Below are positions 51,701 through 57,923 of a stretch of DNA of 57,923 bases, piece after piece (the first letter of the stretch is position 1; each line of letters begins with the position of its first letter). Below the pieces are notes generated by a model. The model saw nothing but the letters and a program-made list of their open reading frames with translations. It did no database searches and had not been told where the DNA came from. Position numbers and translations under genes: made by a program. Source of the stretch: Serratia microhaemolytica (GTDB lineage Bacteria; Pseudomonadota; Gammaproteobacteria; Enterobacterales; Enterobacteriaceae); contig NZ_SBEF01000021.1 of NCBI RefSeq assembly GCF_004011885.1, positions 1 through 57,923 of the forward strand, read 5' to 3'.

Positions 51701-54700
51701 CCGGTGCGCTCACTGATCACTTTGATCAGACGCGTACTGATTTCACTGCTCGTGATCGCGTTCAACTGCGCAATCTGAGCAGCCAGTTGTGTTTCATCAC
51801 TGGCTGATGGCGCTGCCGCGACGGCTGGTTGGCGCGGCTGTGGGTTAGATGGTGCAACAGACTGTGGTGCCGCAACTGTTGGCAATACTGGCGGCGGCGT
51901 GTTAGCAGCGCTGCTCGGCATTGTGGCCGCTGTTAAGCTGGGTAGTGTGACATCCGCAACTGATGGCATACGCGTTGACAGTGGTGAGTTAAGCGGTGTT
52001 AACGTTGGCGCGGCTGTGCTGGCGGGTGCTACAGCTACCGGGCTGGCTGCTGGCATTGCGGCAACTGGCGACATCGGTGCGACTGGCGCACTGAACGGCG
52101 CACTTGATGACGCCGTTGGGCCGGTGACCGCCAGATTGCTGGCAACAGTACTCTGTCCGCCTTGTGTTGGCTGATAAGCCAATGAACTATGCCCTGTGAC
52201 ACGGCTTGCTGTCGCGCTGGATGCCCCCGTCATATGAGCGGTTGCCAGCGCCACGGGGTGCTGTTCTGACTGGAACAAGCTCTGCTGGGTAGCAAAGTAG
52301 TGTTGGTGATTGGTGTGATATAACTCCAGATTCTTATCCAACAGTTGGATACTTTGCCCCAGACTAGCAAGCATAGTGGCGAGATGTGGGTGATCACGGT
52401 AGCCTTCCAGTAACGCACACTGTTTGTTCAGCAGCGCATTTAAGAGCTGGATATATTCCTGCTGGTTGTGCTGAAACTGATGGTGCAATTGGCTCATCAT
52501 CTGCTGTGCATGTAGCAGCCCTTGTAATCGATTCTCAGGATGTTCAATTAAGGAATTCATCTGTTCCATGTCATTTTCTCGCCTATGTGTAGAAATAAAT
52601 GAAGCGCTGTCTGTCGTGCCAACTGAAGCTGGTGCAGGGGTGGGGGTGGCGATCTGCGCCACAACGGCTGATCGGGGTTCAGCCACAATTTTTTGCTCGG
52701 CAATAAAACGGTCAACGACTGCGGTATCGCCTTCACGCAGCGCATGTTGACGCCGCCGCTGATTCTTTTCTGAAAAATAGAATCCACCGCTGAGCCGGTA
52801 ACTGAGCCGACGTGAAAGATCTTCTGTCACGGGTAACGGGCGCAGGTAACGCTGTACACCGTGCAGTGGCATACCGTAGGCCAATAAGCGTGCCTGTGCG
52901 CGTGCCAGTTGTAGCGACTCTTCACCGTTATCACTGATATTGAGTGAAATCAGTGTGTGTTCACGCTGTTTGAGGATGTCAGCAACCAGCTTACCCAGCA
53001 CACCTTTCGGGCCAAACTCAACAAACACTCTGCCACCCTGCTGATAGATCGCCTCGATGGTTTCACGAAAACGCACCGGTTGGATCATCTGTGCTGCCAG
53101 TGTGTTGGCATAACTTGTTGGGTCGTTTGACCACTCGGCTGCGGCAGCACTGGAGAAGACTCGGCACCGTGCTGGATGAAATTGCAGCGTCGATAGCTCT
53201 GCCAGGAATGGCGCACAGGCAGCCTGCAACAGCGGGGTGTGAAATGCCGCCGAGACCGGCAGCAGGCGGCACTGAATGTTGTGCTGTTGCAACGCCTGAT
53301 GCAGTGCCTGGATTTGAGCACGACTCCCCCCCAACACCACTTGCTCAGTTGCGTTATCGTTCGCCAACACGACTTCAGGATAACTGGCTAACCAGGGTTG
53401 AACTGCGGCAACCGACAGCGCGACTGCCAGCATGGCTCCACCATCGGCGTTCCCGCTATTAGCTTGCTCAGTTGCCTGTGCTGCTGCATGGCCGCGCGCC
53501 AGTGAGGCTCGATAAAAGTCGCTATCCGATAGTACGCCAGCAGCCCACAATGCCGTCAGTTCACCATAACTGTGGCCGACCACAAAATCAGCGCTAAACC
53601 CCTGTTCTCGTAAGGTGGCAAAGTAACCAGCACTGATTGCACCTATTGCAGGCTGTGCATTGGCAGTGTCAGTTAAATGCGCACGCTGTTGCTCGCGCTG
53701 TGCGTCAGAAAACGCCGGCGGAGGGTAGATCACCGTTGACAAGCGGTAACCGCGCGTAGCGTATGACAGGCTATCCAGTGTCTCCAGTGCCTGGCGCATC
53801 GCAGGCGAGTCGCAAGCAATATTACGTGCCATATTGACGTATTGTGAGCCTTGGCCTGGAAACAGCGCCACCACTTTACCCGCTACGTGTTGCCCTTTCG
53901 GCTGGTAATAGATGCCATGCGGATGTTCCCATCCCCGATCCCGGCTGGAGCGTAACTGCGTGACTGCCGTCTGCCAAAGTTGTGCAGCATGCTCAGCACT
54001 GCTGGCCACCAACACCAAACGCGCCTGTTCTGCCGGCAGGGCAGTCAGATCCTGCTCAGCCAGATGTTGCCGTAGTGCTGTTGCGGCATTGCCACCATTG
54101 AAAAGTTGGCTGACTTGCTGGCAGCGTGCCAACAACTGTTCGCCATCAGCCGCAGTAAGCAGCAGGATATGTGTCGCAGCGTTAAGCTGATAACGCTGCT
54201 CGGTGGGCTGCCGGTACTCTTCCAAAATGGCATGGAAATTGGTGCCACCAAAACCAAATGCACTCAATGCGGCACGACGTGGGGCGCCATCATTCGGCTG
54301 TAACCACGGGCGTGGTTCACTGTTGAGATAGAACGGGCTGTTTTCGTCAGTTAATGCGCTCACCGGTTGCTGCACGTTGATTGACGGCGGCAACACCTTT
54401 TGCTGTAACGCTAACGCAACCTTGATCATCGAGGCGGCACCGGCGGCACAACGGGTATGGCCGATCTGCGATTTTATGCTGCCAATCGCAATCGAGTGCG
54501 CGGGTAATTCGGTATCGTTGAAAATCGTGTGCAGACTCTTCAACTCAGTATTGTCACCAGAGATAGTGCCCGTGCCATGTGCTTCAATCAGCTGGATATC
54601 GCTGGGTTTAATTCCAGCCCGTGCATAGGCGCGCGTTAACGCTTTTACTTGCCCTTCATAACGTGGGGCAAAAATACTCTTTGCCCGTCCATCGCTGGAA

Positions 54701-55644
54701 GCTTCGAGCGATTTGATCACCGCATAAATGCGGTCCCCCGCCTGCTCGGCATCTTGTAACCGTTTTAGCAACAACATGCCGATACCATCGCCCAACATGA
54801 TGCCGTCAGACTGCTGATCAAACGGGCGCGAGCAGTTAGTTTTTGACAGTGCCGGCGTTTTACTAAAACAGAGAAATGAGAATACCGAATTTTCCAGGTT
54901 CAAACCGCCCGTGATCACCGCATCACAACTTCCAGAATGCAGTTCTCCGATAGCAGCTTTAATCGCCGCCAAGCTACTGGCACAGGCGGCATCGACCATG
55001 TAAGAAGTGCCACCCAAATCAAAATAGCTGGCAATACGACCACAGGCGACATTGCCCAAAAAACCGGGAAAACTGTCTTCATTCCACTCCAAGTAAAGGT
55101 CAAGGACTCGCGCGATGACCTCTTCCGCCACTTCAAGCGATAACCCTGCTTTCACCATCACTTCACGCAGATGAGGTGCCTGCTGACGTGCAGCGAGTGA
55201 AAATGAGGTGTTACCGTTGCCCCCACCACCGAGAATAACGCCGATGCGATCACGATCGAGGCAACTATTTTGCTGATCGAGTAAGCCGGCATCCTGCATT
55301 AACTGCCGGGCGGTGTAGAGCGCAAATAGCTGAGCTGTGCTGATCGAATCAACAATCGCCGGTGGGATCTTAAATGCCACTGGATCAAAATCAATCTCCG
55401 GCACAAACCCCGCCTTGTAAGCATAGGTTTTATCTGCCGCCGTTACGTCTGGATGATAAAAATCCTCTTTCTTCCAGTAATCCAGCGCCGATACAGTATC
55501 AATATCTGTTATTGAGTCTTTTTTGTTGACAATATTCTGCCAGAACTGCTGCAAATTCGCAGAGTCTGGAAAATGTGTTGCCATCGCCACAATAGCGATA
55601 TCTCCACTGCTGTTGCGACTATAGTCTGAAGAGTGCTTTGACAT
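48715..55644 (-). CDS. fclC: PfaA-like megasynthase KS-AT-ACP-KR-DH (FclC-like)
   Basis: 2309 residues from the ATG at 55644, preceded by GAGGGA. Residues 1-450: ketosynthase (Cys near 221 in VDAACASSLAAIK, His near 356 in EAHGTGTISGD, His near 396 in SIKSQIGHTRCAAG). About 590-900: acyltransferase (LFPGQGSQYVNMARN, active Ser near 691 in VVGHSYGELTALW, VSAAFHTPLLQAA). About 1130-1290: Ala/Pro/Thr-rich linker. About 1290-1380: one ACP, with the phosphopantetheine Ser at 1335 in LEADLGIDSIKRMEIFG. About 1730-1960: ketoreductase (LLLVTGGGRGVTASCV, catalytic Tyr near 1928 in QTDYSLANEALNKFA). About 2020-2300: C-terminal dehydratase-like hot dog (FLQHHVINQHPVLPATAAI). EPA/DHA-type PfaA proteins carry several tandem ACPs; here only one. 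No phosphopantetheinyl transferase gene is in the window. The symbol is by analogy. Confidence 0.9.
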   Translation of the reverse strand: MSKHSSDYSRNSSGDIAIVAMATHFPDSANLQQFWQNIVNKKDSITDIDTVSALDYWKKEDFYHPDVTAADKTYAYKAGFVPEIDFDPVAFKIPPAIVDSISTAQLFALYTARQLMQDAGLLDQQNSCLDRDRIGVILGGGGNGNTSFSLAARQQAPHLREVMVKAGLSLEVAEEVIARVLDLYLEWNEDSFPGFLGNVACGRIASYFDLGGTSYMVDAACASSLAAIKAAIGELHSGSCDAVITGGLNLENSVFSFLCFSKTPALSKTNCSRPFDQQSDGIMLGDGIGMLLLKRLQDAEQAGDRIYAVIKSLEASSDGRAKSIFAPRYEGQVKALTRAYARAGIKPSDIQLIEAHGTGTISGDNTELKSLHTIFNDTELPAHSIAIGSIKSQIGHTRCAAGAASMIKVALALQQKVLPPSINVQQPVSALTDENSPFYLNSEPRPWLQPNDGAPRRAALSAFGFGGTNFHAILEEYRQPTEQRYQLNAATHILLLTAADGEQLLARCQQVSQLFNGGNAATALRQHLAEQDLTALPAEQARLVLVASSAEHAAQLWQTAVTQLRSSRDRGWEHPHGIYYQPKGQHVAGKVVALFPGQGSQYVNMARNIACDSPAMRQALETLDSLSYATRGYRLSTVIYPPPAFSDAQREQQRAHLTDTANAQPAIGAISAGYFATLREQGFSADFVVGHSYGELTALWAAGVLSDSDFYRASLARGHAAAQATEQANSGNADGGAMLAVALSVAAVQPWLASYPEVVLANDNATEQVVLGGSRAQIQALHQALQQHNIQCRLLPVSAAFHTPLLQAACAPFLAELSTLQFHPARCRVFSSAAAAEWSNDPTSYANTLAAQMIQPVRFRETIEAIYQQGGRVFVEFGPKGVLGKLVADILKQREHTLISLNISDNGEESLQLARAQARLLAYGMPLHGVQRYLRPLPVTEDLSRRLSYRLSGGFYFSEKNQRRRQHALREGDTAVVDRFIAEQKIVAEPRSAVVAQIATPTPAPASVGTTDSASFISTHRRENDMEQMNSLIEHPENRLQGLLHAQQMMSQLHHQFQHNQQEYIQLLNALLNKQCALLEGYRDHPHLATMLASLGQSIQLLDKNLELYHTNHQHYFATQQSLFQSEQHPVALATAHMTGASSATASRVTGHSSLAYQPTQGGQSTVASNLAVTGPTASSSAPFSAPVAPMSPVAAMPAASPVAVAPASTAAPTLTPLNSPLSTRMPSVADVTLPSLTAATMPSSAANTPPPVLPTVAAPQSVAPSNPQPRQPAVAAAPSASDETQLAAQIAQLNAITSSEISTRLIKVISERTGYLQEMIEPTMDLEADLGIDSIKRMEIFGAIFDTFLTEIRNIGYPIENDDAMMVNVESLSSIEKMSAFFRQMIDEMVADLQQRLGGQSTALTAQPAATGSSTAPSATANSQPVAASATADSAPHSLGFVASTADQPAGEALKKPLAEPQQDSVPVVQPTASDLTTASTPATVERFTVGLHSLPIADANPQTFAGSHHWLIVDEGKTFSDELASQLRTLGQQVTLLALTASKSKNRPAGCYELLAADESGLDQVISDIEQQQGGIDGVIWLQNTAKKAKSAAELFDQQGYHSLTTTFLLARRLQPSLDRDAQQPSWFFVITRGDGQFSLSGQRGLTTPLPASVTGLTKALNVEWKSAFCRTVDIDARLKNGAAVRALLEELQDRQQDLAEVGRGVDGSRVTLALYRQTRQEQAAAAVIDQQDLLLVTGGGRGVTASCVIALAQRHQTRFVLLGRTDIEAPLPDWATGAQTVAERKAAAIAHLQASGIQPTPVKINNMLSGLLHRDEILNTLQQLCQLGSEAVYHCCDITDRAQLSNVVKQVQQQHGAISGIIHGAGNLADKRIEKKTLADLSLVFDSKVKGLDNLCQVLDVTTLRHIILFSSVSSFFGNAGQTDYSLANEALNKFAWLPLQKAGQPVVRAINWGPLQGGMVNDTLKRAYDRLNMLIIPLETGRTFFVHEFDLADQAQVVIGGDNYRVKRALPSARFSNQSERLLTLNHNRFLQHHVINQHPVLPATAAIAWMVRVCQEQLPGYQLVTVSDFMVLKGIVFDGNQAERYHATLEPVPNAQPDDTLTFNVVISGLLAEKTLAHYQARLSFAQQAASAPCCAPAGALDVALPLPAPLYGDMTQGALLFHGESFRGIEQLLQSDQQGMLAKARLPQLGAELSGQFPTEGFNLYVYDVALQMLLLWLMLHSDKAGLPTSIGQIRQYRPITFDQSFYITMQVTQQTASSLQANCTLHDEQGNVYSDIEAATFTVSKAFYTLFTGASQQMVQQQ

Positions 55645-56615
55645 ATATCCCTCTAGTTTCAATTATGAAACAGGCACAGCTTAACTTTCCCATCCAATTA
55701 AGAGAGAACTGTGAGTAAAAAAACAATCAGGCGGAGCTAATTCTCAATAATTAACCCACATAAAAAACAAAAGCAGCACCGCCAAGACCTGAGAGCGGCC
55801 AAGGTAATAATGTTTCTGTTTTCATTCTCTGTCGGATTTAGATATTTTAAATTACGTATACATAACTCACCGTCCTTATTTTCATTAAGTGTATCTTGCG
55901 TTACTCACGCTAACGTCAACATCAATTAAGGCAATCAATAACGCCCTGCTTTTGTTTAACTACCTAAACGGGTGATGGTGAATAACAACCATTTTTGACC
56001 TAATCCGTATAACCTCTTTGGCCGGGGGTAACCAGATCCTCAATATCTAAAAATAGTTAAAATTCATTAGATAACATTATATGTTAAAAAATTTTACATA
56101 TCAACATGGTGAAAAACATCGTTTTAGATTGAATTCCAATCAATCAAACTGTTATAAAACAATAAAATAAAACAAAAATATTGCACAGACTGGCACGCCC
56201 TGGCATTGTGCGGGGAAGATAAGATTTTAATTCTGAATTAAGCAAAAATAATAAAATAAAAACCTATAAATTTACATAAAAATATCTTGTCAATTGGATG
56301 GGTGGCCGGCATAATCGGCGCACCACTTGTTAGCCCGCAGCAATACTGGCAATAACTAACAGCGGTTAATTTCTGGTTGCTGTTCAATTAGCAACTTGCT
56401 ATCGGGTAAGTGCTCACCTATTATTGAAAAAATTATCCCGTATTCCGTTAACCGCAACTAGCCGTCTGCTCTATGAGTGCAATATCATAAAGAGCATTGG
56501 GATAAACACGCCAGCAAAAAAATAATAAAAGAAAAATAAAATCACACTATTACAATTAATTGAGCCGTGTATAACCTCAACCAGCTTTAATAATTATCCA
56601 ACCGGTAGATCATAT
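55645..56615. other. AT-rich non-coding region upstream of the polyamine operon
   Basis: About 970 bp with no ORF worth calling, much more AT-rich than the operon, with long A and T runs. It must hold the operon promoter. A small inverted repeat GTTGCT/AGCAAC occurs at 56376-56395. No regulator gene or known operator was recognised. The composition would suit H-NS-type silencing, which is inference. Confidence 0.6.
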
Positions 56616-57068
56616 TAGGATGTGTCCCGTCACTATTTTTTGTACAATTTAGCGATATTTAGTCGAGAAGAGGCTTTTGAATTTGGCTCGTTATGATGTC
56701 CCTGATGAGGCTTGGGCGCTCATTTCCACCCTGTTGCCGCCTGAACGTAATCGTGTAAGGGGCGGTCGACCCTACCTTGAGCATAGGCCTGTAATGAACG
56801 GGATCTTTTGGGTACTTTGCTCTGGTGGCTCCCTGGCGAGATCTTCCTGAAAGGTATGGCAATTGGAAAACGATTTACAACCGCTTTAAACTGGATACCC
56901 AGCGGTATAAGAAACGCAATGTGGTCGAGCGGTGCTTTGGGATGTTAAAAGAACATCGTCGCATTGCCACTCGCTCGGAGAAAACCGCCAGAAATTACCT
57001 TTGCATGCTTAAATTAGGCTCTGTTCGGTTGTTTTTAAAGCGGTTATTGGGTTAAGGGACACAGCCTA
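56616..57068 (+). mobile_element. IS5-type insertion sequence remnant with both ends
   Basis: Imperfect terminal inverted repeats: TAGGATGTGTCCC at 56616-56628 and GGGACACAGCCTA at 57056-57068 (12 of 13 pairs). The 453-bp element is about half the usual length of this group because of an internal deletion. It interrupts the 3' end of the gene at 57052-57468, whose frame now ends in the right inverted repeat. Confidence 0.8.
56683..57055 (+). pseudogene. IS5-type transposase, frameshifted and internally deleted
   Basis: From a TTG at 56683: LARYDVPDEAWALISTLLPP.. through FWVLCSG, where one extra base (near 56826-56834) shifts the frame. The next frame continues APWRDLPERYGNWKTIYNRF, then jumps to QRYKKRNVVERCFGMLKEHR and ends at 57055. 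The catalytic middle of the DDE domain is missing, so the element cannot move on its own. Confidence 0.85.
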
Positions 57069-57468
57069 GTTCTACAGAGCAGTGATATTCCGGTAGTGGG
57101 TCTGTTTCTGGCCAGTTTGCGATATTCGGGCGGCTGTCGCACAGTTCACCAACACGTAAATAGTGGTAACGGTAACCGGCCGCCTCGGCGGCCGGTTTTA
57201 TCGTGGAGCCGGCTTCACCACGCTGTACACGCAGTGGGCGCTGTGCCATCTCCTTCACCAGTGCCTGGGCGCCGAGCGTGATATACGCCGGGATCGCCAT
57301 CAGTTTCTCTTCACGAATGATGCCGTTAGGCTCTCTGAGCTGGTAAGGCATGTTGGTAACCGGTTGCCCCTGTTTATCCAACAGTTCAATCTCTACCCAG
57401 TGGCGTAATAAATCACAGGAATAGTGGGTCGGTGGGCGTTTGCGTGGTGTGTTTTCGCCGGTGGTCAT
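57052..57468 (-). pseudogene. Probable type VI secretion-associated protein, 3' truncated by IS
   Basis: 138 codons from the ATG at 57468 (MTTGENTPRKRPPTHYSCD), preceded by AAGGAG. A beta-rich domain follows with HWVEIELLDKQGQPVTNMPY and YRYHYLRVGELCDSRPNI. I recall such N-terminal domains from proteins encoded beside VgrG and PAAR genes, which is the only basis for the secretion link. The last residues (LGCVP) and stop are encoded by the inverted repeat of the inserted IS remnant, so the natural C-terminus is lost. It may still be expressed as a truncated protein. Confidence 0.6.
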
Positions 57469-57490
57469 GATAAAGACACTCCTTATTTGG

Positions 57491-57745
57491 TTAATCAACC
57501 ACGTCCACCGTTTCACTGGCTACCGTTTTACCCGCATGGCTCGCCGCTCCAGTTACCCCTTTGGCGATGGCCTTACCCCCCGATTTCGCCAGCCCACCAA
57601 TCCCTGTTGCCAATGAAACGGTAGTGGCAATCACATCGCCACCTTCTTGCGCGGGATTACTCATCTCTAAACGGATAGCATCAAAGCTGACAGCATCGAC
57701 GGCATCACGCGTTAACTGAGCAGCCTCACGGGTTTGTTGTGCCAT
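57491..57745 (-). CDS. Small protein with central Gly/Ala-rich segment, unknown function
   Basis: 84 residues from the ATG at 57745, with a strong AGGAGG seven bases upstream. An N-terminal amphipathic part (MAQQTREAAQLTRDAVDAVS) is followed by a Gly/Ala-rich, weakly hydrophobic segment (VIATTVSLATGIGGLAKSGG) and an Ala/Lys-rich end. I do not recognise a family. It is 22 bp upstream of the truncated gene and overlaps the stop of a 25-codon hydrophobic ORF, so the three form one unit. Such N-terminal pieces occur at loci for PAAR/Rhs-type secreted proteins, but the evidence here is thin. Confidence 0.6.
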   Translation of the reverse strand: MAQQTREAAQLTRDAVDAVSFDAIRLEMSNPAQEGGDVIATTVSLATGIGGLAKSGGKAIAKGVTGAASHAGKTVASETVDVVD

Positions 57746-57822
57746 CAGTAGCCTCCTAACGTTAATAAAATACACAGCAGCCCCGCTGCCAGAAGTGCCC
57801 AGCGCTTTTTGCCGATTGTCAT
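57745..57822 (-). CDS. Putative 25-residue membrane peptide
   Basis: A 25-codon ORF starts at the ATG at 57822: a basic N-terminus (MTIGKKRW) followed by one Leu-rich hydrophobic stretch (ALLAAGLLCILLTLGG), the layout of a single-span membrane peptide. Its TGA overlaps the ATG of the next gene as TGATG, implying translational coupling, and the next gene's Shine-Dalgarno lies within it. It could also be the 3' end of a gene using an upstream non-ATG start: the frame is open for about 20 more codons to a TGA. Confidence 0.4.
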   Translation of the reverse strand: MTIGKKRWALLAAGLLCILLTLGGY

Positions 57823-57923
57823 AGTTGCCACGCCAACGGTTGATAAGGTGGTAAACCGGTGTCGGTTGTCACCGGTTGGTGTCAGGGGCGATCGTCACGC
57901 AGGTAGAGTGATCCCCCCACTCA

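Noticed and set aside
39261-55644. EPA/DHA-type polyunsaturated fatty acid synthase (pfaA-D)
   Set aside because: Domain style is PUFA-like, but there is a single ACP, an aminotransferase fused to the enoyl reductase and a thioester reductase, and no PfaB. These fit polyamine assembly as in zeamine/fabclavine, not PUFA.

Overview
The window reads as the chromosome of an enterobacterium. It holds a near-complete enterobacterial common antigen (ECA) locus joined to rho-trxA-rhlB-gppA-rep, plus purC-bamC-dapA-gcvR-bcp-perM-bepA-yfgD, dinG, thyA-lgt, aroG and metA, with protein lengths and motifs close to the E. coli proteins. Core blocks that lie far apart in E. coli are juxtaposed here, and three transposase remnants sit at or near the edges of accessory DNA. 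This suggests a rearranged, IS-scarred genome, perhaps a Serratia/Yersiniaceae-like or host-associated lineage. The species cannot be fixed from the sequence alone.

Layout. 1-2651: IS5-type transposase fragment, EamA transporter, convergent LysR regulator, ISAs1-type transposase remnant. 2652-14598: ECA operon on the minus strand (wecA-wzzE-wecB-wecC-rffH-wecD-wecE-wzxE-wecF-wzyE-wecG), from which rffG is missing. 14967-22735: rho, trxA, rhlB, gppA and rep, with a 1-kb repeat-rich leader upstream of rho. 22964-35829: aroG; purC, bamC, dapA; gcvR, bcp; perM; bepA, yfgD; dinG; thyA, lgt. 36090-37701: orphan PAAR-tipped putative type VI effector with a small overlapping gene that may be its immunity protein. 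37806-37925: GC-rich palindromic repeat. 38036-38965: metA with MetJ boxes upstream.

39261-55644: the standout, a five-gene minus-strand operon of about 16 kb. It encodes two giant PUFA-synthase-like megasynthases (KS-AT-ACP-KR-DH and KS-CLF-DH), a PfaD-type enoyl reductase fused to a class III aminotransferase, a short-chain dehydrogenase and a thioester reductase. This is the gene set and order I recognise from the polyamine-forming half of the zeamine (zmn) and fabclavine (fclC-G) pathways. The inferred logic is: the megasynthases build an acyl chain on the ACP, beta-keto groups are transaminated to amines in some cycles or fully reduced in others, and the thioester reductase releases the chain reductively. 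The NRPS/PKS genes that extend this chain in fabclavines and zeamines are absent from the window, so the predicted product is a free long-chain polyamine.

55645-57923: about 970 bp of AT-rich DNA with no gene, then an IS5-type remnant inserted into the 3' end of a gene of probable type VI secretion context, followed by two small genes in the same transcription unit. No tRNA, rRNA or CRISPR array was seen.
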